NCBI GenBank assembly: GCA_902760865.1
Contig: CACWID010000007.1
Span: forward strand, 62,001 to 126,000
Direction of reading: 5' to 3'
Length of the DNA stretch: 64,000 nt
Source of the DNA: an uncultured Bacteroidales bacterium
Lineage (GTDB): Bacteria > Bacteroidota > Bacteroidia > Bacteroidales > Muribaculaceae
The notes under the pieces were generated by a model. It ran no database searches and had not been told where the DNA came from. It saw only the letters and a program-made list of their open reading frames with translations. Position 1 is the first letter of the stretch; every line of letters begins with the position of its first letter. This document shows, piece after piece, positions 17,224 to 25,593 of this stretch. A program made the position numbers and the translations under genes.

Positions 17224-19563
17224 TTATTTATAGCGTGCAGTGCGTGAGTCAACGATGCATCCTTTCCAGTTGAGGCCGAACGCAAAATCGTAGGTGTTGC
17301 CGTCGCTGTCGGTAAACGGTATCAAGTCACGTGGCGTATCCTCGCTCTGTGCCTCTACGGTCTCCATATTGGCAGGCATCTGATAGGGTAGGAGTCCTTG
17401 TGGCTCAAATTCTCCGGCAATGATGTCAAGTTTCGCTCTGTTTTGGACACCGAAGCACAGCAGGATGGCGTCAGCGACTTTTTCAAACTCAGCGAGGATG
17501 ACAGGACGATTCACGTTGACGCAGACAACGACAGGCTTGTTGCCCATCAGGCGCCGGGTCTCGAGTACGAGGTCAAGGTCCCCCTCGTTGACGATGGAAA
17601 CGGTTTTCCCGCGATAGCTGCGGTCGCTGCTCGTCTCGAGAGGGTCGCCTCCTGCAAGGCTCGGCTGGCGCGCCGTCGTTGCGGTATAGGGACGGTATTG
17701 CAGGCTGACGGGCAGGTAGCCATTGCCGCCGTTCTTTACATCTTCGGTCGAGTAGCCATAGCATCCTTGCGGATCGTCAATATCGACGATAGCAAAGTCG
17801 GCATCCTCGGGATTGTCAACCACGGTGAAATACTGCTCAACAAGTTCACGCCTGATCGGGTAATCGGTGTGTTCCTCATATTTTTCTTTCCAGAAGCCTA
17901 TCATGGCCGGATAATGGCGCTTGGGCAGATAGACGCGTGCCTTTGTCTGCATGGGCAATGTCCCTTGATGGTTCTTGACCATCACTATCGATCGTAGTTG
18001 CGCCTCATAGCCTTCGCGCATGAACTCGGGATTGCCGACTATCCGTTCGGCCTCTTGTGGGTCCACATAGGGGTTTTCAAACAGACCTAATCTGAAACTG
18101 TTGAGCAGCAACCGTCGGGCACTTGCTTCAAAGCGCTCTCTGGCACTTTGTTCGCCATAGTCTCGCACCCACATGGCATAGGCGTCAAGGATGGGTTGTT
18201 TGTCCTGGTTGCCTCCGAACTGGTCCACTCCGGCGAGCAAGGCCCGATAATGCCTTTCGGCAATGGTCAGCGACTCGACGCCCCAGGGCTTTCCCTGATT
18301 GGTGTCGATGGCGTTATAGTCGCCCGTGACACCCCAGTCGGTACATACCACTCCCTCAAATCCGGCTTGTTCCCGCAGCAGTTCGGTGATGATGTATCGG
18401 CTGTAGTTCATGGCTACGTTCTCGCCGTTGGGGGCGATGTTCCAGGGGACGGTGTAGAAACCCATCACTGCGCTGGCACGCGATGTGGGACCATCGAGGC
18501 TGAAAGCGCCGTCAACAAACGGTTTCATTCTTAAATCGAAAAGTCCGTTGGGGTAAACGGCATAACGGCCGAAGGAGCAATGTGAATCCCTGCCGGCCTC
18601 TTCAGAGCCACCGCCAGGCCAATGCTTGACCATCGCGTTGACGCTGTGGTAGCCCCATCCGCCTGAGATGTTTGCCTCTCCGCTGCTCGTCTGGAAACCG
18701 TCGCAGTAGGCGCGGGCATAATCGGTAACCAGTGCGGGGTCCTCGCTAAAGCAACCCGAGGCCCTGCGCCAGCGCGGTTCGGTGGCAAGGTCAACTTGTG
18801 GTGACAATGCCGTGGTGATGCCCAAGGCGCGATATTCCTGTGAGGCAATCTCTCCAAAACGACGGACCACGTCGGGGTCCATAATCGCTCCCATGCCAGT
18901 GGGCCTCGGCCATAACGAGATGCGGCCTCCCGCTCCCGCCAGGAACTCATCGTTGGCCTCGGGCTCGTTGCGTGGGTCGCTGCTGTTGTTTGCCGGAATG
19001 CCCATTCCTAAGCCCTCGACAAAGGCCTGCACGTTGTTGCTCCATCGTGCGGCGGCGGCAGGGCTTTCAACACGTGTAACCAGCACGGCGCGCATGTTGT
19101 CCTTGCTGAGGAATGACCGCTGCTCGTCGGTGAGGTCGCTTGCCTGGGCCCCGCTCTCGTCAAATTTCTTGCCGCCATACACTGCGCCCCACATTTGAGG
19201 AACGGCCTGGTGGCTGCTGTAGAGCATGAGACCTGCAATCTGCTCGATGGACAAGCGCGAAGCCAAATCGCGGGCACGCACTTCGGCATCGAGTCGCCAG
19301 TCCTCATAGGGTAACAGTTCCCCTGTGCGGCTCAGGTCCTTGAACACATGTCCGTCAACCACGAAGGGCCTCACACCGCTGTTAGGGGAGTAACCCAGAG
19401 TCGGGCCATCGACCTGTTTTACCAGGTTATAACCGTCTTTCTCGGTGATGCTGTATAATCGAAAATTTTGTTTGATTGAATCACTCTGGATATCATGTTT
19501 ATTTTGGGAATGTACAGCCATTGTCAACAACAATACAAGGAATAACGTTATCTTTGATTTCAT
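17224..19563 (-). CDS. GH3-family glycoside hydrolase (beta-glucosidase-like), secreted
   Basis: 779 residues, signal peptide MKSKITLFLVLLLTMAVHS. The GH3 N-terminal barrel runs from RARDLASRLSIEQIAGLMLY through KHWPGGGSEEAGRDSH to the nucleophile region GVVCTDWG (Asp at about residue 409). The C-terminal alpha/beta sandwich (SIVMVKNHQGTLPM; KPVVVCVNVNRPVIL) completes the fold. Such enzymes remove terminal beta-linked glucose, xylose or related sugars in the periplasm or outside. The exact sugar cannot be read off. The gene stands alone on the minus strand and faces a repeat-rich gap. Confidence 0.92.
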   Translation of the reverse strand: MKSKITLFLVLLLTMAVHSQNKHDIQSDSIKQNFRLYSITEKDGYNLVKQVDGPTLGYSPNSGVRPFVVDGHVFKDLSRTGELLPYEDWRLDAEVRARDLASRLSIEQIAGLMLYSSHQAVPQMWGAVYGGKKFDESGAQASDLTDEQRSFLSKDNMRAVLVTRVESPAAAARWSNNVQAFVEGLGMGIPANNSSDPRNEPEANDEFLAGAGGRISLWPRPTGMGAIMDPDVVRRFGEIASQEYRALGITTALSPQVDLATEPRWRRASGCFSEDPALVTDYARAYCDGFQTSSGEANISGGWGYHSVNAMVKHWPGGGSEEAGRDSHCSFGRYAVYPNGLFDLRMKPFVDGAFSLDGPTSRASAVMGFYTVPWNIAPNGENVAMNYSRYIITELLREQAGFEGVVCTDWGVTGDYNAIDTNQGKPWGVESLTIAERHYRALLAGVDQFGGNQDKQPILDAYAMWVRDYGEQSARERFEASARRLLLNSFRLGLFENPYVDPQEAERIVGNPEFMREGYEAQLRSIVMVKNHQGTLPMQTKARVYLPKRHYPAMIGFWKEKYEEHTDYPIRRELVEQYFTVVDNPEDADFAIVDIDDPQGCYGYSTEDVKNGGNGYLPVSLQYRPYTATTARQPSLAGGDPLETSSDRSYRGKTVSIVNEGDLDLVLETRRLMGNKPVVVCVNVNRPVILAEFEKVADAILLCFGVQNRAKLDIIAGEFEPQGLLPYQMPANMETVEAQSEDTPRDLIPFTDSDGNTYDFAFGLNWKGCIVDSRTARYK

Positions 19564-19617
19564 CGTTCTTAAGTGATTTTAATGTAACCATTCAGCCAAA
19601 ACGACAGTCGTCTAATC

Positions 19618-19643
19618 TCACGCTAAGTTGCCAAGACGCTAAG
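19618..19643. repeat. CTTAGCG repeat, copy 3 (inverted)
   Basis: TCACGCTAAGTTGCCAAGAC then GCTAAG, the reverse orientation of the 15412 element. It pairs with 19760-19788 as an inverted repeat about 140 bases apart. Confidence 0.75.
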
Positions 19644-19759
19644 TTTTTTATTTTCAGGCACTTCTCATAGTCGCTACTGAGAAGTACTTTGACCAACTGA
19701 AGCAATTCATCTCGTCTAATAAATCATAAAACAATGGCGTAACGTGTTAAATAATAAAT

Positions 19760-19788
19760 CTTTAGCGACTTAGCGGCTTAGCGTGAGG
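19760..19788. repeat. CTTAGCG repeat, copy 4
   Basis: CTTTAGCGACTTAGCGGCTT then AGCGTGAGG, three tandem CTTAGCG units in direct orientation, facing copy 3. Confidence 0.75.
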
Positions 19789-19918
19789 AAAATGTCTGAA
19801 TAGTTACGATATTGATTATGATGAGCAAAGATAAGTTAAAAAAATGAATGTCAGCCATAGATGACCCAGGAAATGTGTGTTCTCATCGCAAATGGCGACA
19901 GGACTCAAAATATATTTG

Positions 19919-19926
19919 TACCTTTG
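19919..19926 (+). promoter_or_regulatory. -7 promoter element of the GH38-like gene
   Basis: TACCTTTG fits TAnnTTTG. Transcription from here rules out the upstream in-frame ATG at 19848. Confidence 0.6.
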
Positions 19927-19955
19927 TACCAAGTAATAATGCAATGTTCCCATTA

Positions 19956-22868
19956 ATGAATAGTCCCATGTCCGTAAAGCATCTGTTTTCATTTCTGGCA
20001 GTAGTCGGATTGCTGGTATCTTCGTTTTCTGTCACCTGCCGAGCCGGCTCTTCTCTTGAAACTCTTCAGCAGACCAGCAAGGTTGTCTCCGGTCAGTTCA
20101 AGGAAGGGAAGGTGACGGCCTATTCGATGGTGACTCGTGACGGCAGGCGCATGGTGAGCTATAAGGGTGCCGACGGAGAAGACGTGTTCGAACTTGTCCC
20201 GATCTCAGAATTGCCCGAAGGACTGCCTCAAGTGCGTCCGTGGAAAATTTATGGCATCAAGTCCGCTCACACTGACATCGGACTCCATAACTCCCAGTAC
20301 ATTCAGCGGCACGGATGTGTAAAGCACATCAGTGATGCCGCCGCAATTGTCGATGCCGACACGCTTGGAGACAATGACCCCTCGGCCTACCGCTTCATTA
20401 TGGAAGGCTATTGGTCTTGGCACAACTATCCGTATGACATGGGAGAAACTGAGGCTGGACGGATAGTGTCCAATTACTTCAAGAGAGGCCGATTTGACGT
20501 CGGGGCGACCTGTGCTGGCAATCACACCCATGTCTATGGGTATGAGGAGTTGTGCCGCTCGATCTACACCAAGAAATACCTTGAGGATAACTGGGGCATC
20601 AAGTCCAAGACGATGATGATGATTGATAATCCGGGAATGAGTTGGTCCATCGTTGCGCCTTATGCCGACGCGGGAATCGAGAACATCGTGTTCGCACCCA
20701 ACCAGTGGAACCCGTTCCCCTCGACCATCTGGCCCTGCGACAAGACGATGCGCCGCTACACACTTAATCCTGATGCTGGCGGCGGTGGGAGCCGTATTGA
20801 TGTGAGATTCGCTTCATCCCTGCCGATGGTCTTTTTCTGGGAATCCCCTGACGCATCGGCAAAGCTGCTTGTCTGGGCTTCTACGCAGTACGCCAGCGGC
20901 ATGGACATTTTCGGCCTGAACATTTCTGGGCCGATCAAGAGCATGGACGATGTCATACAGAAGACGGCTGTCGGTTTGAAGACCCTTGAAGAGCGGTATC
21001 CCTATGACATCTGGCTGGCTGCCAACTACGACGATGACGAGCCTGCTAACAGGCAGTTGGCTGACTTCTTCAAGGAATGGAACGATGTGTGGGAAACCCC
21101 TACATTCTGCACGCTTGGCTCTCTTGAGGAGCCTTTCGACTACCTTCGTGAGCATTATGGAGATGATATCCCGTCGCTCCGTGGAGAAATCACGAGCGGA
21201 TGGCTGCAGCATCTGGTATGTACGCCCGAACTTCTTGCTGCCAAGTTCAGTGCGGACCGGCTGCTGGCCGAGGCCGAGGCGCTGACGTCGGTCGCTGCGG
21301 CAAAGGGGCGGGAAGCCTATCCGCATGACGATTTCAAAAGGGCGTGGTGGCATCTGATCATGAATGATGAACATTCTTACGGTGTGTCGGGTTACAGCGG
21401 CAGGCGTGTGTTTGAAACATGGCTGCAGCACCGGGATTGGATTGGCAAGGCACAGTCCACGGCAGACACCCTTCTCGATAAAGCGCTGGAAAAACTTGGG
21501 GCAGCCAAGCCCGAAGGGCCTGAGGTCATTCCTGCGAACGGAAAAACAGTAGAGAACCGTTTTTACAGAATCACAGTCACTAGAGAAGGCATTATCACAT
21601 CTATCTACGATAAGGAACTGGGGCGTGAGTTGATTAATGGAGAGGCCAACAAACTCCTGTACACGCAAGATAACCACCAGACCTGGTGCGATCCTGCCTT
21701 GCTCGGAGCCGAGATTGTCCAGACGGTCAGTCTCGCCAAGAACGAGAAACTCATCTACATCGACAACGTGCTGAAACATCCCACCGACCTGTTTAACAAC
21801 CACAGGTACTATCGGTACGGTTATTACCAGTTCCCGTTTGCCGTCGATAATGCGCGGTTCTATGCCCAACTGAACGGCCCGGTGATGGAGCCGTACAAGG
21901 ATTTGACCGGTCATAGCACAGACGCTTATGTCGGCGCCAGGGAATGGTCGTCAGTCGAGAATGGCGAGTTTGGTGTGGCGCTCATCCAATGGGACTCCTC
22001 GCTGATGGAATTCGGCGAAATCCATCCGGACAAGACCTGCTACTCGTTCGGGAAGTTGCCTGAGGGGAAAAGCGCGCTCTACAGTTACTTGTTTACCGAC
22101 TGGCTCCAGATGCACAACCCCGACTACGAGAGTGTGAATCTCCGTTTCCGCTATGCCATTACCTCCTATGCCGGCACATGGTGTGATGCGCACATCCCAA
22201 CGATTGCAAGGAATCTAACCGACCCTTATTCATCTCTTCTGCAGAAGTACATCAGCGCAGATGCGCCCAACGTCCAAGTCGTCACTGTCAAGGCTGCGGA
22301 GGACGGACGGGGCTATATCGTGAGACTCAAGGAGACTGAAGGAAGGAGCGTCATCACGTCCATCAAGCGTGATTTCCTGAAGCGCAAGAAGATGATTCGC
22401 ACAGATATCCTCGAGAATGATATCGAGGTCATCCGAAACGGAAAAATCGCTGTCAAGCCCTATGAATATGTCACTGTTCGCATTGCACCCGAAATGCAGG
22501 TGGAGTTCTCCGAGCCAACGAGCGACGGATATGAGTATACGGGACTGATTACGCGTCCCTGCGCCACTCATGGCGAAGCCGACGGCCAGTTGTATCTGGA
22601 GTGGGGCGCCAACATGGATAAGGATTTCGACCATTATGAACTTTACCGGTCAACCGAACCGGGATTCCAATGCTCGCAAGAGACTTTCGTTTGCAACGTT
22701 CGCAACGAGGTTTATGACGGCATCCCTTACCGCGTGGCCCGATACGAGGACACGGGGCTCGACTCCCACCGAAGATACTACTACAGGATTCGACCCGTCA
22801 GAAAAGACGGCGTGAAAGGTAACTATTCCGAAGAGTTCAGCGCTCTAACAAGATTGATGCTCCCATAG
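19956..22868 (+). CDS. GH38-like (alpha-mannosidase superfamily) secreted protein with C-terminal FN3-like domain
   Basis: About 970 residues from ATG 19956; starts at 19944 and 19968 are also possible, while 19848 lies before the promoter. The signal peptide is HLFSFLAVVGLLVSSFSVTCRAG. The barrel has the GH38 pattern: HTDIGL near residue 105 (metal His and Asp), MIDNPGMSW near 223 (candidate nucleophile Asp), and MNDEHSYG near 470 (late metal His). A beta-sandwich follows, and residues ~870-960 look like a fibronectin type III domain (LYLEWGANMDKDFDHYELYRST). GH38 members cleave alpha-mannosides; this one is divergent and may act on another glycan. It stands alone. Confidence 0.75.
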   Translation: MNSPMSVKHLFSFLAVVGLLVSSFSVTCRAGSSLETLQQTSKVVSGQFKEGKVTAYSMVTRDGRRMVSYKGADGEDVFELVPISELPEGLPQVRPWKIYGIKSAHTDIGLHNSQYIQRHGCVKHISDAAAIVDADTLGDNDPSAYRFIMEGYWSWHNYPYDMGETEAGRIVSNYFKRGRFDVGATCAGNHTHVYGYEELCRSIYTKKYLEDNWGIKSKTMMMIDNPGMSWSIVAPYADAGIENIVFAPNQWNPFPSTIWPCDKTMRRYTLNPDAGGGGSRIDVRFASSLPMVFFWESPDASAKLLVWASTQYASGMDIFGLNISGPIKSMDDVIQKTAVGLKTLEERYPYDIWLAANYDDDEPANRQLADFFKEWNDVWETPTFCTLGSLEEPFDYLREHYGDDIPSLRGEITSGWLQHLVCTPELLAAKFSADRLLAEAEALTSVAAAKGREAYPHDDFKRAWWHLIMNDEHSYGVSGYSGRRVFETWLQHRDWIGKAQSTADTLLDKALEKLGAAKPEGPEVIPANGKTVENRFYRITVTREGIITSIYDKELGRELINGEANKLLYTQDNHQTWCDPALLGAEIVQTVSLAKNEKLIYIDNVLKHPTDLFNNHRYYRYGYYQFPFAVDNARFYAQLNGPVMEPYKDLTGHSTDAYVGAREWSSVENGEFGVALIQWDSSLMEFGEIHPDKTCYSFGKLPEGKSALYSYLFTDWLQMHNPDYESVNLRFRYAITSYAGTWCDAHIPTIARNLTDPYSSLLQKYISADAPNVQVVTVKAAEDGRGYIVRLKETEGRSVITSIKRDFLKRKKMIRTDILENDIEVIRNGKIAVKPYEYVTVRIAPEMQVEFSEPTSDGYEYTGLITRPCATHGEADGQLYLEWGANMDKDFDHYELYRSTEPGFQCSQETFVCNVRNEVYDGIPYRVARYEDTGLDSHRRYYYRIRPVRKDGVKGNYSEEFSALTRLMLP

Positions 22869-22993
22869 AACATTTGACAATGAATGGGAATGCGTCATAA
22901 TTGGCAACGCCGCGCTAGGGGGGCAGCCCTGTATTATTGTCCGTGCTTTGCAAGAAAAATCCCGAGGCGAATGATGAACAATAGTTCTCCAAA

Positions 22994-23026
22994 TTTGGGA
23001 GAAATGGAGAAAATTACCTACCTTTG
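22994..23026 (+). promoter_or_regulatory. Promoter of the dockerin/FGE-like gene
   Basis: TTTG at 22994-22997, 21 bases, TACCTTTG at 23019-23026. It gives a leader of about 60 bases before ATG 23093. Confidence 0.7.
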
Positions 23027-23092
23027 TGGGTCAAGAGTTTGATGCAAGGCTGTTATGTTAACAGAATGATTAATCAATAAAAATATGTGCTT

Positions 23093-24646
23093 ATGAAAAA
23101 GATCTTACTCACTTTGCTTACATTTTTCATGATTGCCATGTGCACCAGTGCACAGGTGAGGGTATGTGGAGCTTATCTCGAGGGGGACGGCCCAGTCAAC
23201 AGTCCTTATATCAAGAACGGCACTGTCACTTGGAATTCGACCAGTCGCACCCTCACGCTGGACAATGCTGTTATTGACTACAGTAGCAACAGTCCCCAGG
23301 ATGGCATCAGTCCCATTTGTGTAACCGAGGATGCTACCATCGTTGTGAAAGGAGACTGCAGATTGTCCACTACTGGCTATGTGGCTATCGCAGCCGACAG
23401 TTATAATTCCAAGAATGTGACTATCAGCGGCAGTGGCACCCTTACCACGTCCAGTTCATGGATTGACATTTTCCTCGTTGTTACCCATTTGACCATCCAG
23501 GACATCACATTGAATACAGTCAAGGGTATCGCCAATAATTCCGAAGGCAGTGGTGTGGGACTCACCTTTGATAACGTGCAGGCCACCATCAGGGGTGAGG
23601 TTATGAGAATCGGCGATGGCATCACCTTTAAGGATTGTGCCATCATTTATCCTGAGGATGCCTATATTGACATAAGTGGCTATGGTTATGGCATTTATTA
23701 TGGCAATCACAGAATCCCTGATCAGATTATTATCTCTCGCACGGGTGGCATTCATGGCGATGTGAACGGCGACGGCGAGGTCAACATCGCCGACGTTAAT
23801 GCTGTTGTTGACGTCATCTTGGGCGGTGCCAGCAATCCGAATGCCGATGTCAACAATGACAACGAAATCAATATTGCCGATATTAACGCCGTCATTGACA
23901 TTATCCTCAGTGGCGCTCCGGCGCCATTAAGCATTGAAACGATAACCGTGAACGGCGTGAGCTTCAAGATGGTGCAGGTCGAGGGTGGTACCTATACCAT
24001 GGGCGCACGCGATGATGACACCGAAGCTTTCAATTCCGAAAAGCCAGCCCATAAAGTGACGCTCTCGTCGTTCTACATTGGCGAGACCGAGGTGACCCAG
24101 GCATTGTGGGTGGCTGTGATGGGCGACAATGGCAGCAACCCGAGCCATTTCACCGGCGACTTGAATCGTCCTGTCGACCAGGTGTCATGGAACCAATGCC
24201 AAGACTTCATCACTAAATTGAATCAGATGACGGGCAAGCAATTTCGTCTGCCCACCGAGGCCGAGTGGGAGTATGCCGCCCGTGGAGGCAAAATGAGCAA
24301 AGGCTACAAATATGCCGGTAGCAACGATCTCAATGAGGTGGCATGGTGGGGATATGAGAAAGGTGGCACTTGTGTGACTTATGGTACTTGCCCTGTCGCT
24401 TCCTTCAAACCCAACGAACTGGGTCTTTATGACATGACGGGCAACGTATTTGAGTGGTGCCAGGACTGGCGTGGCGCTTATAGCAGTGAACCACAGATTA
24501 ACCCGACGGGTCCCGAGACGGGTACGAACCGCATAGTTCGTGGTGGCGGCTGGGAATTTGACGCCAAGTTCTGCCGTTTGTCGTACAGGAGAGACTATGT
24601 GCCTAACGGCAACTATGACTGCAACGGCCTGCGTCTCGCCATGTAA
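23093..24646 (+). CDS. Secreted protein: beta-rich N-domain, central dockerin-like pair, C-terminal FGE/sulfatase-modifying-type fold
   Basis: 517 residues from ATG 23093; the frame opens at a GTG two codons earlier. Signal peptide MKKILLTLLTFFMIAMCTSA. Residues ~25-220 form a beta-helix-like domain (GTVTWNSTSRTLTLDNAVI; KNVTISGSGTLTTSS). Residues ~225-280 hold two dockerin-like repeats (GDVNGDGEVNIADVNAVVDV and a second copy). Residues ~290-517 match the formylglycine-generating enzyme fold (GGTYTMGARDDD; FRLPTEAEWEYAARGG; LGLYDMTGNVFEWCQDW; GGGWEFDAKFCRLSYRRD). The second catalytic cysteine of true FGE is an arginine here, so it is probably a non-enzymatic binding or display fold. Its neighbour at 25594 has a parallel layout. 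Confidence 0.82.
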   Translation: MKKILLTLLTFFMIAMCTSAQVRVCGAYLEGDGPVNSPYIKNGTVTWNSTSRTLTLDNAVIDYSSNSPQDGISPICVTEDATIVVKGDCRLSTTGYVAIAADSYNSKNVTISGSGTLTTSSSWIDIFLVVTHLTIQDITLNTVKGIANNSEGSGVGLTFDNVQATIRGEVMRIGDGITFKDCAIIYPEDAYIDISGYGYGIYYGNHRIPDQIIISRTGGIHGDVNGDGEVNIADVNAVVDVILGGASNPNADVNNDNEINIADINAVIDIILSGAPAPLSIETITVNGVSFKMVQVEGGTYTMGARDDDTEAFNSEKPAHKVTLSSFYIGETEVTQALWVAVMGDNGSNPSHFTGDLNRPVDQVSWNQCQDFITKLNQMTGKQFRLPTEAEWEYAARGGKMSKGYKYAGSNDLNEVAWWGYEKGGTCVTYGTCPVASFKPNELGLYDMTGNVFEWCQDWRGAYSSEPQINPTGPETGTNRIVRGGGWEFDAKFCRLSYRRDYVPNGNYDCNGLRLAM

Positions 24647-24974
24647 TTGAATCGGATACCTTATAACGTTCCGATTCAACTTGTGCGGAAAGGGAGGGAG
24701 TCTTTCTCCGCTGACGCTGCGAAAGCGACCTGAAGGTCGATGGCGAACCCTGTGTGTTCTCATCTGCAGCGCCTGTCACGTAAAATGAAAAAAGAAGCCC
24801 ATAAAGGACTTCTTTTTCATTTTGCGGAAAGGGAGGGATTAAATACTTGAAAATCTGTAATATTTTCCATCTGATACACAACGACTTACATTTTCGTAAA
24901 AGAGGGTAAATCCATGGTTAGTGTCCCTATACTGTCCCTGAAAAATAGCTTTTAAGCGACTTATAGACAGTTAA
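24647..24974. other. Gap holding a tRNA-Ser-derived direct repeat
   Basis: This 328-base gap is largely the repeat copy at 24684-24840, followed by AT-rich sequence including two TGTCCCT units (24920-24943). No gene is seen; a minus-strand frame across it (24603-24881) is produced by the repeat. Confidence 0.7.
24684..24840. repeat. tRNA-Ser-associated direct repeat, copy 1
   Basis: The block begins with TGCGGAAAGGGAGGGAG (24684-24700) and ends with TGCGGAAAGGGAGGGATT (24823-24840), both copies of the tRNA-Ser 3' end. The 120-base core 24721-24840 matches 27529-27648 with five differences. It includes a terminator-like hairpin at 24782-24822 (arms AAAATGAAAAA and TTTTTCATTTT). Confidence 0.85.
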
Positions 24975-25343
24975 TTAATCTTTATTTCGCGTTAGATTGT
25001 ATACGACCATTTCTGATTCTGCCTTTTCTTCAAGCGTCTTGCGGATAAAAGCATTGATGGTGAGGCCAGCTTGCTTGGCAAGCATAGCGATTCTGCGGTG
25101 AATGGCTGGGGTAAGCCTTACATTCAAGGCGCCCGAATAGCTCTTATCCGGTTCGATGCCTTCATCGGCACAGTAGGCAAGGTAATCGTCCACTGCCTCA
25201 TGAAATGCCTCGGTCAGTTCCTTCACGCTCTCGCCTTCAAAGTTCACCAAACCGTTGATGCCCTCCACCTTACCGTAGAAAACACCATCCTGTTCACTAA
25301 AAGCGACTGAGCCTAAATAGCCCTTATAACTCAATGTATTCAT
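24975..25343 (-). CDS. HicB-family antitoxin-like protein, no HicA partner seen
   Basis: 122 residues. The N-terminal half is the HicB partial-RNase-H-like fold: MNTLSYKGYLGSVAFSEQDGVFYGKVEGINGLVNFEGESVKEL then AFHEAVDDYLAYCADEG. The C-terminal ~50 residues are a ribbon-helix-helix DNA-binding domain (NVRLTPAIHRRIAMLAKQAGLTINAFIRKTL). In complete systems HicB neutralises the RNA-cleaving HicA toxin and represses the operon. I find no HicA frame (about 60 residues) on either side, so it appears solitary. It lies inside the cassette bounded by the tRNA-Ser repeats. Promoter element TACATTTG is at 25358-25351. Confidence 0.85.
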   Translation of the reverse strand: MNTLSYKGYLGSVAFSEQDGVFYGKVEGINGLVNFEGESVKELTEAFHEAVDDYLAYCADEGIEPDKSYSGALNVRLTPAIHRRIAMLAKQAGLTINAFIRKTLEEKAESEMVVYNLTRNKD

Positions 25344-25350
25344 AATGCTG

Positions 25351-25358
25351 CAAATGTA
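25351..25358 (-). promoter_or_regulatory. -7 promoter element of the hicB-like gene
   Basis: TACATTTG on the minus strand lies 7 bases before ATG 25343; the -33 box is not clear. Confidence 0.5.
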
Positions 25359-25524
25359 ACTGAAAAATAGTTGCTAACTAAATATTATACAACAATATTG
25401 TCAAAATCTCCGAAAAAGCAGATTGATTGCGTGTTTAACGACAGATATTGGCAGAGAAAACGTAAAAATTTTGGACACTTTTTGGTGAAAAATGCATCAT
25501 TGGTTCAAATAACTCTTGTTTTTC

Positions 25525-25555
25525 TTGTACGGTGTTCTTGTTTAACCTATATTTG
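25525..25555 (+). promoter_or_regulatory. Promoter of the dockerin/FISUMP gene
   Basis: TTG at 25525-25527, 20 bases, TATATTTG at 25548-25555, giving a leader of about 30 bases before the GTG start at 25594. Confidence 0.65.
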
Positions 25556-25593
25556 CTAAATGTAAATGTATTAACTGAATAAAACATATAATC

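Larger units (their letters stand above)
19564..19955. other. Repeat-rich gap between GH3 and GH38-like genes
   Basis: This 392-base divergent gap holds an inverted pair of CTTAGCG-type repeats (19618-19643 and 19760-19788) and a T-rich segment. A promoter element TACCTTTG sits at 19919-19926 for the plus-strand gene. I see no gene in it. A short antisense-type frame at 19476-19670 looks spurious. Confidence 0.7.

Noticed and set aside
19848..19955. Longer N-terminus for the GH38-like protein
   Set aside because: A TACCTTTG promoter element lies within it and the signal peptide fits a start at 19944-19968.
24603..24881. Minus-strand 92-codon frame similar to one at 27390-27704
   Set aside because: Both arise from the two copies of the tRNA-Ser-derived repeat, not from a conserved protein.
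25371..25559. 62-codon frame next to hicB as a possible HicA
   Set aside because: It lacks the HicA double-stranded-RNA-binding pattern and the GSHH-type motif, and reads AT-rich intergenic DNA.
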